The notes beneath the pieces are model-generated. The model was not told where the DNA came from, did no database searches, and saw nothing but the letters and a program-made list of their open reading frames with translations. Both the position numbers and the translations under genes were made by a program. Positions 1 through 13,145 of a stretch of DNA of 64,000 nt are shown here, piece after piece (the stretch's first letter is position 1; every line of letters begins with the position of its first letter). The stretch is from Trifolium pratense. Its lineage: Eukaryota > Streptophyta > Magnoliopsida > Fabales > Fabaceae. Where the stretch lies: the NCBI RefSeq assembly GCF_020283565.1, contig NC_060060.1, positions 40,238,001 to 40,302,000 of the forward strand, in the 5' to 3' direction.

Positions 1-92
1 CATCATTGCCGAGTATGATTATCTGATTTCTCATTTCTTTACTCATTGTTTGGCATATGTTCTGAAAAAATGTTGTTTCCCGAGTTTTGCAG

Positions 93-2804
93 TGGCTCAA
101 CAACTGTATTGGGAAAAAGAACTATAGACAATTTTTTAGCCTGATGATTGCTGCTATACTATTGGTATGCACCTATGTCTTGCTTATCATTCACATTGCT
201 GAATAATACCCAACCAGTAAGCTATGTGGCTATTTAGGAACAATACCCAACTAGTAAATGTGAATCTGCTCCTCATCACCAGCATTTGTAAATGTTACGC
301 CCTGTTTACTTTGCGATAACATTTTCTGTTTTCATTTTCCCAGAAATGTTATGTTTTTCATCCTTTCTTACGCTACTTTAGGTCCCATTTACTTTCTCCA
401 TGTTTTCATTTTTAAAATAATTAATGACAGTAAGAATGTATTTGTGCGACTGTTTTTTTATTTTTGAAAGAGCTTGTGTGACTGTTCTTGTTTTGAATTT
501 CAGAAAACAAAATCATTATTTTTGAAAATGCTAAAAAGTCCCTTTCACTATTTCCGAAAATGTCGATGTAACTCATAACCTGCATATGGTGAATTGGTGG
601 CAGTGAGAAGAAAGGTGCTATTACAGTATGAAACCAAAAAATAAAATTTGAAAATATTTTTAGGATGTAAACTTGCTCTTAGTCTCCCTACGAAGTTGCA
701 AACCATTTCTATTTGAACCATCCTATAAAGCTATAACCTAAAAATCACCTCGAGTAAAAATTCTTATTTCCAAGTTATTTTTATTTCGATTAACTATTGA
801 CAGGTCTGTACATGTTTTGTGAACCTTTGGCTTTGAGTTTGCAGTTTATTCTTCAATGGTCAACTGGGATACTTGTGCTCATTTGCTGTTTTCTTGAGAG
901 GAAGCAATTTTCTATGGAAATCTCCTCTAAGTTAGGAAGCAGTTTCTCTCTGGCCCCCTTTGTTATTGTTGTGGTGAGCATTGCTTTTCCTCCCTTGTGT
1001 GTAATATACTGTACTGCTATAATTTTTATTATTTACCCATCTGACATATGGATTTAAATTTGCTCTTTTTGTTTGATATTTCCATTTGTTTGATGAAAAA
1101 TCATTGATGCTATTTCCAGCTACAGTTATTCTTACACCTGAACAACTTATTTTCTGTTCCTTTTAATTTTTTTCAGTCTGCCTGTACCATTCTGGCTATG
1201 ATTGCTACCTTACCTGTTGTTCAGCTTTTCTTCTTTCATATTCTCCTCATTAAAAAGGTAAGATAATATGTTTTCCAGTTGAAAAATATAAGTCTATATC
1301 ATATTTCACATTAAGCAACACTAACATCATTAATGCTTAATATTATGGTTTTTGCGGGTGACACAGGGACTCAGCACATATGATTACATTGTAGCTATGA
1401 GGGAGCTGGAGCAAGAGCAGGAGCAGCTAGGAGTTGGAGGCCAGCAAAGTCCCCAAATGTCAACTGTTAGTTCATTTACTGCATTGAGCAGTGTAAGCTC
1501 CTTCAATGCTTTGCATCGTGGTGCATGGTGCACGCCCCCACGCATGTTCCTTGAGAATCAGGTAACACATTTTCAATCCAGACATTTTTTTTTTGTATTA
1601 TGGGATTTCTTTTTCTTCTTAAAATGCCTTTAGTTATATTACTTTCCTTCAAAAACACTGCTGCATGTGGATTGTGGTCGTGCGAACTTCTTCAGCATTT
1701 GAGTGCAATAAAAATGTTTTTGTTATTAGGATTTGCATAGAGGAATTCAATACTTACCTACTGTTAGGAAAACTAAATTTATCAACTATTAAGCCTTTTC
1801 ATTTGACATAATTCCTCTAATTGAGTGCTAATTGAAGCTATATGTCTTAACTTAGTTGTTCTTGAACTATTTTAGTTCCACTATGTAATAAAGAGGTAAG
1901 GTACTATGGGCAACAAAATGGATTTTGTCATTAGATAGCATGATCTCATTTATTTTTTCATTATTCTATTTCCTATTTTCTTGGGTTTGCTTACTGATCA
2001 CCACCTTTTCCTTTTTTCCTGCCCTTTTTTTGCGGGTTGGGGTTATAGGATGATGTAGTGCCCCCGGAAACAGGTTCTGTGAGTTCACTGGGAAAGAAGT
2101 CAATGAGAGAAGAGCCATTGAAGAAAAAGAATCCCGCCACAGTCAAAATTAGTCCTTGGACGTTGGCGCGATTAAATGCAGAAGAAGTTGCTAAGGCTGC
2201 CGCTGAAGTAAGAAAAAAGTCCAAAATTCTGCAACCTGTGATAAGACATGATCAGGCTTCCAGGCTAGAACCAGACATCCGTTTTGGTAGCAGCGGCCGA
2301 AGAACGGTTCCCACGATTGAAAACAATAAAACGCGGGATAATAAGCATATTTACCTTCCTGCTGACATATCTATGGAATCCATGACAAACGTTTCTTTCA
2401 ATAATACCAACATGGGATTCATTGGAAGGTCCGGGTTTGCCCCTCCCCATTTACGTAGTTTTCAAACAAGCCAAGCGATGTCGAGCTCAGCAGGCATTGT
2501 TTTGTCATCTCCTGAGAGCAGTTTGGACTCTCCCGATATTCACACTTTTCGGGCAACAGGAGCTGATGAAGCAAGACATCTTGCAGGTCTTTCAACTGCT
2601 GGTGCTGAAGCTCTGAAGGAAATTCCACTGTCAAGGTCAACAAGTGATGGGTATGAGGCCTCCGGCGGGGAAGATAGTGACCAGGTTCCTAGTAGGGTTG
2701 TTCAGAGAATTGCAGATTGGAGTAGTGTTCTTTTCAGAGCTGATCAGGATGAGAGGGCTTTTAGGCCTACATTGTCATCCAGCATGAGTCACAGTAGACA
2801 CTAG
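93..2804 (+). CDS. DHHC-type protein S-acyltransferase, 3' part (PAT19-22-like)
   Basis: Protein S-acyltransferases attach palmitate to cysteines of membrane proteins. Only the 3' end lies in the window. Exons read 93-164, 845-973, 1177-1257, 1367-1561 and 2049-2804, all phase 0 with GT-AG borders. The first visible exon opens with WLNNCIGKKNY, the stretch that follows the DHHC-R core, so the catalytic DHHC is just outside the left edge. Two hydrophobic segments follow (FILQWSTGILVLICCF and SACTILAMIATLPVVQLFFF), then LLIKKGLSTYDYIVAMRE, the usual post-TM motif of plant PATs. A long Ser-rich cytosolic tail carries SPWTLARLNAEEV and AAEVRKKSKILQPV, which from memory mark the Arabidopsis PAT19-22 clade. 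An earlier acceptor at 802-803 would break phase; 843-844 keeps it. The tail ends at a TAG at 2802-2804. Confidence is high for the family and moderate for the clade. Confidence 0.9.
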
Positions 2805-3530
2805 AAAATTGTGACCACCAAATTATATGTCAATTAGACAACTATCTTTCTGACTATTTAGATGGGAATTGTTCATTTTTTTGATTTGTGAGCTGGACGT
2901 ACTCCATAATCTTCTTTTCAAGTTATTGTTAAACTACGCTGCTGAGTTTTGGAGGGCACAAAGGTCAGGCGGTGCTGACCGATGTACAAAGTTTTATGTC
3001 AATAGTAACTGATATGGTTCACCTTCCTATTGCATTGCTGTTGCTGCTTCTAGGTTGCTCTTGCTTGCTACTTGTCAAATTTTCTATCCAGTCATGGTTG
3101 GGCAGAATGACTTGTTACTTGCATGAAGAGAACTAGAAATGGCTGTTATAGGAAGAATGATTTTTCCTTGTCCTCCTCCAAATGATGTCACTATTGTTCA
3201 TTGTATCCCCATCTTTTATTTCTATTAGAATCATTATTAAGATATCTGAATTATGCCAGACACAGTTGACAAATTTAACAACTCTTTAACTTTCTTCAAT
3301 TCCTAGTTAGTGTTATTCGCTTATTTAATTACTTGTGTTCTTCTATGTTTGAGATGATGAATTTGTAGTAAACAGATATGCTGAACCCTTGCCGGCTTAA
3401 TAGATCTAGGATGTGCCTTCGTTTTACTCCTGGAGAGTGGAGACCCTTGACTCAACGAGAGGGATCACATGCACCCCTTTAGCCCTTCCTAAACTACAGC
3501 TCTTCTCAACTACAAGCCAGAGGGGTATGT
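2805..3530 (+). other. 3' UTR and spacer after the PAT gene
   Basis: This stretch is AT-rich and has no coding signal on either strand. The first few hundred bases are probably the 3' UTR of the acyltransferase. No clear repeat termini were seen. The right edge merges into the decayed retroelement. Confidence 0.4.
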
Positions 3531-5560
3531 AAGGGTTCTCAAAATTGGGAATGTAATAAAATGGATAATTGTAATTTGATTATGTAAAATTGATAAATGA
3601 GAACTAGAATTGATGTTCTTAGTACAAAAAAGCAATAAGGAAAAGATAGAAAAAAATTAAGTCTAAGATTTAATCATTACTCTACAAAAGAGTACCAAAG
3701 GAAGAGATGAGAGACTTCATCAATTTTGCAACTATTGATTCTCATTTCACTATTTATGCACAACCCTAGCCATGTGTCCATTTATCTCAACCAATTATGT
3801 TATGCCAAGTGTATTTCCTCATATGCTATTTTGAATCATAACATTACTCCCCCATTAAAATCAACCTTGTCCTCAAGGTTGAAGTCAAGAAAATGGTGTA
3901 GAATAATAGTAGCACTTCCACATGTACAGTAAAACATCCACCAGGATCCCATTGAATGAATTGCTTTTCATGGAATAAACAAGCATCACCAAATTTTTCT
4001 GGTTCTTGTACCAAAGCAGAAACAAAACAGGCAACTCCATGAAAGGGGTACTCAATAATAAATCCTAGTTTGTACCTTAACCTTTCTTCAAGTATGTAAT
4101 TAGCTCCTTTAGCATTGTGTGTAAAGACTTTCTTTGAAATGAAGAAATAGGCAACACCACCCGGATCCCATTTCTTGGAATGAAAGTGCTTGACAAGTGG
4201 GGAGCCTTTCATTTGTGCCCAAGATATCTTCCTAACAATTTGGCAAACCCAAGCTATATGCCAATCAAAGACATGATAAGTCACCCAAGTGCCACAGACG
4301 CCATATTTCGTAAGTTCCTTTGGTGGATATAGTTGGCTAGGATCATAACAGGACATGTATAGAATCACATCCTCATACAACCTATTAGTGTGAGGCTTGT
4401 CATAAAAAACAATAATCTTGCACAAATTAATTGTTGGATCAATTAATTCCCATGGTCTAATTTCACACATGACAAACATATTGGAAAAATCATAGAAGTA
4501 ACTCCTGCAACATGCTTTTCAATTTCAAAGTAATTGATATTTACCATCATAGGCCATGATGCCCTGTGTAAACATATTTTTAGCTTTAATTTGCCACCAT
4601 GTACCCTTACCAACTATGCAGTAGTGAGTGGAGAAGATTTGAGAATTCAAACTATCAACTTCAAGTGGCTCCATTAAGATAACTTCAAGTGTATCGCTAA
4701 TTTGAACATGGTAAAATTCAAGTGCATCACTCCATGGTGAAAGAAGCATCTTCTTGTGTCTAATTCTTTCCATCATTTCAACTTCAACAACCTTTGATGT
4801 CACCCATGGTTTTCTCATTGCAAAGAATATTTGAGAACAAACATGGAATCAATACAACATTGATTATATCATTACCAACCCCTCTAAAAATGATCTTGCC
4901 CTCAAGATTATATACCTTGACAAACTTAATAGTGGGAACACATTCATGTCATTAGCACTCTTCAATATAAGCTTATTGCAATAGGCAGGGAAAACCATGT
5001 GTACATAGTCATTGGTAGCAATTAGCTGGAGCTCCTCATGGTTTGAAGTCTTTTTGTTACCTATTAATATCACAGGACTCGTTCCTAAAAAAGTACTCAT
5101 GGTGCAATTACTAATATTACCATCTTGGCTATATAACCACTGTAGGAAAATTTCACAATTGACTGCAGAGAACCAACCACCTAGAATGATAAGCATTCCA
5201 TAAGTCATGGTGAGTCAAACAATATTTGACTAAGCACAATTGAACTTGAACAAAAGGTGACGTCTCTTTTCTTCAACATCACAATAGAAGTTTGGAACAC
5301 AAAATTTCGTTGTTTTGTGAAGGAGGCATCAACATTGCACTTATATCTTCCGGCTTTTGGATTTTTCCATCGAATTTCACTGCGACTATCATGCCGTTCA
5401 TGCACACTACTGTTGTTGTTACCATTACCAGTGGTTGGGTTGGGTGTTTCGGCTTAATAGTATTAGCAAGCCTCCAATCTTCAATCATGTGTTTTGTGCG
5501 TTCAAAAATCTGCAAATTTGTCTCCCCCATCTCCCCTAACAAATAGGAACGGAACTGTCC
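3530..5560 (-). mobile_element. Decayed retroelement remnant with RNase H-like fragment
   Basis: On the minus strand, reading from about 5540 down, a fragment contains RWKNPKAGRYKCNVDASF, the start of the RNase H-like domain (RVT_3) found at the end of plant non-LTR retrotransposon proteins. It is split between two overlapping frames, so a frameshift is present. Further down, a 211-codon open frame (4479-3844) has no family I can name. It contains the peptide WDPGG twice. In the neighbouring frame its end reads NLEDKVDFNGG, and a similar LEGKIIFRGVGND lies near 4870. Such LEDKV..GG endings are familiar from the C-termini of plant retroelement polyproteins. I infer a degenerate retroelement or mixed pieces of two. 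No LTR pair or target-site duplication was found, and the borders are approximate. Confidence 0.5.
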
Positions 5561-6277
5561 GCTTTGTAGTCTGCAATCAAAACAAAAAACAAAAAATCAT
5601 CCACGGAAAAGTATCTTCAAAATAAATGAAGCAAGTGTTGCCTTTCCTTTTATAAAGACCATTTTGATGGTTGGTGCAGATTTGATATATGTAAATGTGA
5701 ATATAGTATACCCAAGATATAAACAAAATTCCAAAGGTGATCCTTTTTCTTATCTGGGGTGTAGTGTACTACTGTTTAGGGAAAGACAGTTTTCTTTTAA
5801 AACAACCAATAGAAACTTGGTCAAGCAAATAGACATTTCTAGCTATTTATTGGCCTTTTCTTTCAACCATTGGCCTTATTTTTGCAGAACTGTGATACTA
5901 ACTAATTAAAACAAGTTTATTCATTCATGTTGCTTGATTCACCGTTATCTTCATCAATGCATAGCATTGACATCCTAACAAATTCTATCGCTCATTCATC
6001 ACAGTGTATTTTACTTCCACCTATGAGAATCAATTTTTTTTATTCTTTCTTTCTATTTTCTCAGTGTGTCTGTGTTCTTACACCCTCTTCAACCTCCACC
6101 CATGGAAGCAACCTACCCTTTTTGCCATTTTGCAGTTTAATTGCAAAGTTAAAACATTCTCTTTTTTTTTTTGTCAAGCTCAAACATTCAATTTTACGGT
6201 GCATTAATGCTTTTTAAGAGGCCTTTAATTTTTCAATCTTGCTATAAATTTTGATAAAAAGTATATTTTCTTGGGTC
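5561..6277. other. AT-rich spacer, no gene seen
   Basis: No open frame here has the look of coding sequence; the short ones are pyrimidine-rich or AT-rich chance frames. No repeat termini were recognised. Confidence 0.4.
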
Positions 6278-6417
6278 ATGCTAAACAGTGTCTCCGGGAC
6301 ACTCTTTAAGCATTTCATTTAAGAAAATTATTTATTCAAAAAGTAAAACATTTCAATTTTCAATTTTCCATAAACATTTAAGGTGCTTAAAGAGTATCCG
6401 GGAACACTGTTTAGCAT
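6278..6417. mobile_element. MITE, 140 bp, with 'atgctaaacagtg' terminal inverted repeats
   Basis: The left end reads atgctaaacagtgtctccgg and the right end is its near-perfect inverse (ccgggaacactgtttagcat). The inverted arms span about 35 bases each around an AT-rich loop. No coding capacity. The arms are clear; the transposase family and the target-site duplication are not. Confidence 0.75.
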
Positions 6418-6701
6418 TTTCCTATTCTCTTTCGTAGCATAATAGCATTGCATTCACCTCCATATATAGCCCACATTAGATCTTCAACAAATATATGAAA
6501 AAGTAAAAACACCTCATTTGTGTTTGATTCATTTTAAGTAACATTCACATATAAGTGATAACCGATAACACTAGCTGATATCATTTTTTTTCACAATATA
6601 TGAATTTGTATAGTTGAGAGAGAGCTAGGAGAAGAGGTTGTGGTGGTTTATGAGATATAGAGAGTGAAAAAGAAAAAAACTTGAAAGAGAGATTAGAGAG
6701 A

Positions 6702-7060
6702 TAGGCTCTTTTTGGGAAGGTAAAAAAACTAGCTCTTAGCTTATAACTTTTAGTGTTTGGTAACAGTTTTTAAAAAAGAGCTTATAGCTTATTTTACTAG
6801 TTTATAAATTATTTTTTAAACGCTATTTCAAGTTGTTTATGAGTTTATAACTTATAGTTTATCATCATTTTTTCCAATTTTACCCCTATTATCTTCCTTG
6901 AAAAAAATTAAATATTAACGTACTTTTTTTTATGTCATTTCATACTTATAAGCTAGTTCAACCGCTAATTTTACCAAATATTACAAATTCAATCAACTAT
7001 CTTATTTGCTATAAGCTAGCTTATCAGTTATCTGCTATTTTTTACCGAACAGAATCATAG
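6702..7060. mobile_element. Probable degenerate hAT-like MITE
   Basis: The left end has ttttgggaaggtaaaaaa followed by agcttataa-type runs. The right end has the inverse pattern (ataagctagcttat ... ttttttaccgaacagaat). The arms match only imperfectly, and no target-site duplication was confirmed. Confidence 0.45.
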
Positions 7061-8765
7061 TGTTGATTGATGGGTTAGATAAGGTACAAATGGATCATGA
7101 TAAGATTATGTGGGATGATTAAATCTAGTGGTAGGAAAAAAGTGGTTCAATATGAACCAATATTTATATAGGTCAATTTTATACGGAACATAGAAAGGAA
7201 TTACAAGACATTTTCTTTAAAGCTTAGTCTTTGTCCATTTTATTTTATTTAATCTTTAGTCTTTATCTTTTTTGTTGGGTATTCGGACCTCTTTATTTTA
7301 ATTTTTAGAAGTTTGACGCAAAATGTATATCTATTAAAGATCCATTTAGATTGATTTTTTTTTTGTTGATTTATATATACACTAAATATAGACTACCTAT
7401 ATCATTTTTTTCAATAAATCTAAATAGTTTTTTCTTTCTTTTTCATTTAAATAAATGATTATCCACACATAGTATGATATTTCGTTGATTCAAATTGACA
7501 TATCTCAATTTATTACAGATCTGATGATAACTTGGACGTCAGCGTTGTAGATCCGAAAGTATAAAAATTTCGGTTACTTTTATTTTGTCATATTTGTAGG
7601 CATTTTCATGATGTCGTTGTATGCTATTAACCTATGTGCTGCAAAATTGTTTGTAGATTCACTTTTTTTAGTTTTTAGCAATCTTTGTAATGATCGATGT
7701 ACTTTTAATTGAATGAATTCATATTTTTAGTAAAAAAAAAAAGTATCATTAATTGATCATAATTTTTTTTTTTTGGGTCATAAAGTTGAAGACTTGAACA
7801 AACCAATAATTAATAGAGCTCAAAGTTGAAAAATAAACACAACTTGGATGAAGAATTAATTAAATTAATTAATCATCTATTGTTATTTAATTAATAGAAA
7901 GCTAGCCCCATTCTTTTCCTTCCCAAATTCCACCTGTGCAAATATATGCTTCTCCTTATACTTTTCATTTTCAATGTAATACTTTTAAACTTTTATTAGG
8001 TGAGACCTTCAAAATTTTGGTTTATTGAAATAATATAAAAGATAAAAGAAAATAATAGTAATTTTATATAAATTTATAAAAGATTAACCCTCCCATTTAG
8101 AAAGACACTTAACAATATTCTGAAAACGGAAATGAAAAATTGAATGGAAAATAGATAAAAACATAATTATCAATTACAAAAATTAAGAGTATCATAAAAT
8201 GATTAAAGATGGTTGAGTAAAATAAAGGGGTTTCGGAGGATATTCGGGGAGGCGGTTGAGCAGGACACCAACCTTTTAGGAGCATCAAAATTATTAGTTT
8301 TTTAGCGTGTATGCGTGCATGTATATATATTTTAAGACAAGCATAAACTCTAAAACAAATTTGGCAAAAAAAGTAAAATTCTATACTTATAAAAAAAATA
8401 GGACATCAAATTTATAATTTGGGCAGGGCATCCAAAATTTCGTAGAAAGTCCTGATTTGAATATAACATTTTTGTAAAGGTATTTACAGAATCAATTATT
8501 GAAGTTGTGTCGTTATATAAAAGATCATTATTGAAAAAGTCATTACTACTATAATAGAGAAATTATTCACTAGTTTGACATGTATTATGGCCGCCAAAAT
8601 TGATCAATGCATGACCAACTCTTGGCTAGAATGGTTTGTTTTGCATATAATTAATATGTGTGACAATTGACATAATAAAAAATAAAATATACAGGTGTGT
8701 CGTAAGTGATTTATGCTTGACCTATGAAAAATATATTTAGGAGAGATATATAAACTCTTCAAATA
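7061..8765. other. AT-rich intergenic DNA, no gene seen
   Basis: Very AT-rich sequence with homopolymer runs. No open frame on either strand shows coding character. No RNA gene or recognisable repeat termini were found. Confidence 0.4.
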
Positions 8766-9066
8766 TACTCCATCCATCTCAAATTCTAAGGAAAAAAAAA
8801 ATCACACTTATTAAGAAAAAGTAAAATATGATAATTTGAAATATGTTTTGGTGGTTTTCCTTGAAATAAGTTGTATGGAAAAATGTAAAAATAATTTTTA
8901 TTGATTGTTGTTTATTGAGAAAAGGGAGAGATAGAAAATTAAATGCAATTTGCATTTAATTTTATGAGATTAAGAAGAAAAAAAACATTCTTGAAAATGA
9001 TTTTTCTCTTATAATTTGAAGAAAAAAAATGGAGTTTTTTCCTTATAATTTGAGACAAATGGAGTA
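8766..9066. mobile_element. Stowaway/mariner-like MITE, copy A
   Basis: The element is bounded by TA and starts tactccatccatctcaaatt; it ends with the inverse (aatttgagacaaatggagta). It carries an internal palindrome, aaatgcaatttgcattt. The same internal motif and termini occur at 56257-56562, so the two are copies of one family. No coding capacity. Confidence 0.75.
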
Positions 9067-9067
9067 C

Positions 9068-9204
9068 TACTCCCACTGTTCTAAAATATAATATAGGTAC
9101 AAATAAATAAGTCAACAAAATTTAATGTATCTAATCTAAATTTTACACCAAATACATAATTTTTTACTGGTTAATTTTTATTTATATTTTAAAACGAAGG
9201 AGAT
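9068..9204. mobile_element. Short MITE beside copy A
   Basis: The left end reads ctcccactgttctaaaatat and the right end reads atattttaaaacgaaggag, an inverted pair with some mismatches, about 137 bp in all. It abuts the previous MITE. The ends follow the common plant pattern CTCC.T.GTTTCAAAATAT. Confidence 0.6.
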
Positions 9205-10051
9205 TGATATGCGGGGTTAATTTAATAAATTTAACAAACTAATAATTTATTTATTTATTACAAAGTTGGAGACATTGCAAGATTTAAATTGGAGACATTA
9301 CAAAAATTAAAATGAATAACAGACAATTTATTTATTTATTTCACTACGAGTTTTAATATCAAGTAGTTCTAGTCACTTTCTAATCTTAATTGTGGGGAAC
9401 CAGAAGAATACAAATCAACTATTTTTAAACTGGAATTAAGGACAAGTTAGCCTCATCTTTAATTTTGTCCCCAAATTCTACCTCTGCAAGCTCCCCATGT
9501 TTCTGCTTGCAGTATATGTACAACACCGGATAAACCGCGATACTGTAAAGCGATAGAATCGCAAGTATAGGAGAAATGATGAATATCAGTACCCAACTAT
9601 AACCACTTATCCATGACAATATCCCTTGCAAGAATCCAAATAACAAAATGATCGACAAAATCAACATTTTCATTCCTTTCACCAATTTCCAACTTCTCTT
9701 CAACGGTTCGAAACCCCAACATGATTCAACCACCACAATAGTTTTCACCAAACTCAAGTTAATTACCAAATATATTACAAGAGGGAGTAAAACAAGCATT
9801 AGAACCATGTAATATATCGCAACGAAGTAAGGGTTTGTTTGGACGTCGACATGGCCTAGATAAGTGATGAGAAAAAAGACGAGTCCAAAGAGAAGAAATA
9901 AGAGAAAAAAGACAAAGAATATGACGGTGAAGATGACGATGTTGGTGGCGAGGAGGGGGAAGAAAGAAGTAGATATGGATTTGATGGCTTCTTTGAGTTT
10001 GATAGGTCGATTAAAGAAGGCGTGGAAGACGCTATAGGTGATGGTGATGAT

Positions 10052-10678
10052 TGTTGGAAATTTTGAATATTTCAAAAGTTTATTGTAGTCCAAATCTATT
10101 TTACATTTTATTGTGATCTATATAATTAATTTTAATTTGAGTAACTCTTTAAATGAATAATAAGTAAAGGGGCAAGGCAACTGATTTTCACATGTTTTAT
10201 TTTAATTATGCTTTAGCTTGACTTGGTCGTGAAATTGCATCACACGTTTTTCTTTTATTGCTATTTTAACTCAAATGAATTGTAGCTATTTACTTGTGCT
10301 TACTGTTTTTACCGTTTTCTAATGCTAATTAATAGGGATAGTATTGTTTTAATTGAGAATAAATAGCTTACATAATGACTAATTCATTGACAATATAAAA
10401 ATGGGAATTAGTGTGTTACAACCAGTTTTTTAAACAGAAGAAAAATAACTTTACTTCCATGGCTATGGTATTCTTGTGAACAAAAATAGAAAAATAATTT
10501 CACTAAGTGTCTGAGTTACCTACCTTGTGACATTCTCGTGTCTTGATAGCCTCGGTATGCTTATCACCGAGAAGAACCGGTTGTATTCTGGGGGAGTTGC
10601 GCAATATCTTGCGGATAATTCCTTAGTTCAGTGACTACACGCCTCCGGTTATTTGTATTTCAGCCATCCGCGACAACA
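10052..10678 (+). repeat. 5' LTR of the split-gene element
   Basis: 627 bp, TGTTG...CAACA, same length as and apparently identical to the 3' LTR. Identity of the two LTRs points to recent insertion. Confidence 0.92.
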
Positions 10679-12000
10679 ATCTAAGGAATTATGGCTGATG
10701 ATTCTGACGATGACAACATGGTAGATGGTTTCACTTCTACCGCATTTAGCGGGCACTCTGACGAAGTTGTCTTTATTTTATTTCAATTCTGTATGATGCG
10801 AAAATGTGGGGGTTTGCTGACTAAAGAAACTATAGAGCATGGCGTGATGGACTTCTCCATAAGTTTATATTTTTTCCTTGAAATCATCCACAAGGGATCA
10901 GGTACATATTTTAAACTTAAAACCTTGCAAATATTAATTTTTATGTTGAATTTGTGACTTTGTTGAAACTGTCTAGAAATATGGTGATTATATGGTATAA
11001 TTGAGTTTGATAATTCAATGATTTTGGATGATAATTCATTGCTCGGTTGAACATATTTTGAATAATTACGTTGCTGTTGTATGTATGATGTGAAAAATGT
11101 TTCAATGTCAAACTATAGATTTAAGTTATCTCTATGGAGTTAATCTTTTGAGATAAAATGGAAGGTAATTAATAGGCTATTACTCGGACTCCTTCTTAAG
11201 GTTGCTCTCACATTTTTCCTTATCAAATGATTTCTCATAAGGTCGTTGTGGTTAAAAATTTAAGAAAAAAAATTGTGATTGATGCTAGAGTTGTTCACAA
11301 AATGAATTAGTGTGGTTTTGTGATTATATGTTATAATGATTTGTTATCTTTTATAGTAATTGAATTTGAGACCTACACATGTATAAAATAAAATATGCTT
11401 GTTTGTGATGATTCTTTTGATGTGCACATTCATGAAACAAATGTATAAGTGTTATGTTACAAGGTTCTGTAAGTTTATGGACAAATTTCTATTTGAATAG
11501 TGTATGACACGGTTATGGTGCCATATATTTTAAGGATATTAATGTCTGAATGTGATATTTATATGTTGAGAATATATGGATGATAGATATTACGGTTGCC
11601 TTCAAATCTCTGCTGGTGTGATTTTTCAATATTTTGTGCTTTGTTTAGTTCTAGGCGTGATATACAAATATGCAGTTTACAATTTTTGTGGATCCTTACT
11701 AATTTAGTGAAGAAACTAAATTTATTTATTTTGAGCTAAATAATTGAGTGACCTCTGTGATGCTAACACTTAACTAAAGAAATTAGAGAAACTGAACCTA
11801 ATATGAATTAGATATACTTTATGTCGTGTAGATGTGTAATAGTATAATTCTATTGCAAGTATATTATGTTGAGAAGCTTTATAGGAAGTTTAAATATTTT
11901 GAATGTATATATCCCTTATAATCTAATGCTCCTTAATTAAGAAAAATTGATGAGATATATTAGAGATACCATAAAATATTACATTGCATATTGTAGATTA

Positions 12001-12500
12001 TCCATTGTATTAAAATTAAAATAATACAATGATGTTTTATGAATTTGGTTGTATAAAAGTCAATACATTGATGGGATTTAATTTCTCCAATGTGATTTGT
12101 CGCTTGAAATCATTTTCAAGTAGACTTGAATAAAATGGAGAATTAATTTAGAATTGCACTTATTTGATGTGAAAGTTAGTTGCTTGAAAATATTAGTTCG
12201 ATAAGTGAACTCGAATAAGGGACTCTACAAGTATGTATTGTGCAATATTTTGTGATGACATGTGTATGCATGAGTAATTTTGTGATTTGAGAAATTTATG
12301 AAAAGTATATGTGATGTTTTGAAACTCATGAAATATACATTGAAGTTGGTATAATTTAAAGTGTACAAGCCATTGTATTATAATAATACAATGGTGATAA
12401 TATAAATTAGATACGAGCCGATGAGTAAATCTATAAGTAGATTTATTTTATTGATGAATAAGTTGTCGCTTAGTAGTCATCTAAGTAGACTTGTATAAAC
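12001..12500 (+). repeat. Duplicated hairpin module inside the retroelement
   Basis: A hairpin arm pair ccattgtatt ... aatacaatg occurs at about 12002-12032 and again at about 12370-12394. Each is followed some 70-100 bases later by a related segment: tgtcgcttgaaatc...aagtagacttg near 12097, and tgtcgcttagtag...aagtagacttg near 12462. The interior has therefore duplicated a structured module. Function unknown. Confidence 0.55.
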
Positions 12501-13062
12501 TTATTGTGAAAACCAAGTTTATCTTGTAAACTTGAAGAAATATGAGATTAATTGACTTTGAGACGTCTTAGTCAATATGTGTGAATTGATCGGATCCGTT
12601 GACTTAACCCCTGGGAAGAAAATTGATAGGAATGGACTATGCCACTGAAAAACGACAAGTAATGGGAACCCAACCTTTGTGATTGGAGATCCCATGAAGA
12701 AGGTTCATATGGGTAAAAACAAGTTACTTGTTAGTTATGTTAGCACTAAAATTTGTGCATTTCCTATGTGTTATGATAATGGCTATGAGAAGTGCTAAAT
12801 TAAAAATAAATTTGAGGGGTAAGCTTTAAAGGCTTTTAATGATTACCATAAGCCCTTATGGGTGGTGTATGGTTGTAGCATACACTAGATGGAATCACCT
12901 ATATGAGTGTCAAGTGGGGCCGCTTGCATGAGACCGTGGCGGGTCTCTAGAGCACTCATGAAAACCAGACACGCGCACGGCCTAAATGCGCAACACCGCG
13001 TAACACGAGAATTGTGGGGGTGTGATGCGGGTGGTAGACCGCTAACACACGTCAAGTGTCTT

Positions 13063-13145
13063 TGGTTCATATAGCTTGCTACACCAATTTCACTGTATGT
13101 TAAGTCTATCATTCTAGCACTGGTTCATATAGCTTGCTACACCAG
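13063..13145 (+). repeat. Short direct repeat near the 3' LTR
   Basis: The phrase ggttcatatagcttgctaca occurs twice, at about 13064 and about 13123, inside the retroelement interior just upstream of its purine tract. Confidence 0.7.

Noticed and set aside
797..844. Acceptor at 802-803 for PAT exon 2
   Set aside because: It breaks the reading phase and inserts residues absent from the family; the acceptor at 843-844 fits.
2265..2643. Minus and alternative frames over the PAT last exon
   Set aside because: Shadows of the coding frame; the + frame has the conserved motifs and clean splice phase.
12885..13112. 75-codon minus-strand frame in the retroelement interior
   Set aside because: No family resemblance, no start context; lies in non-coding retroelement sequence.
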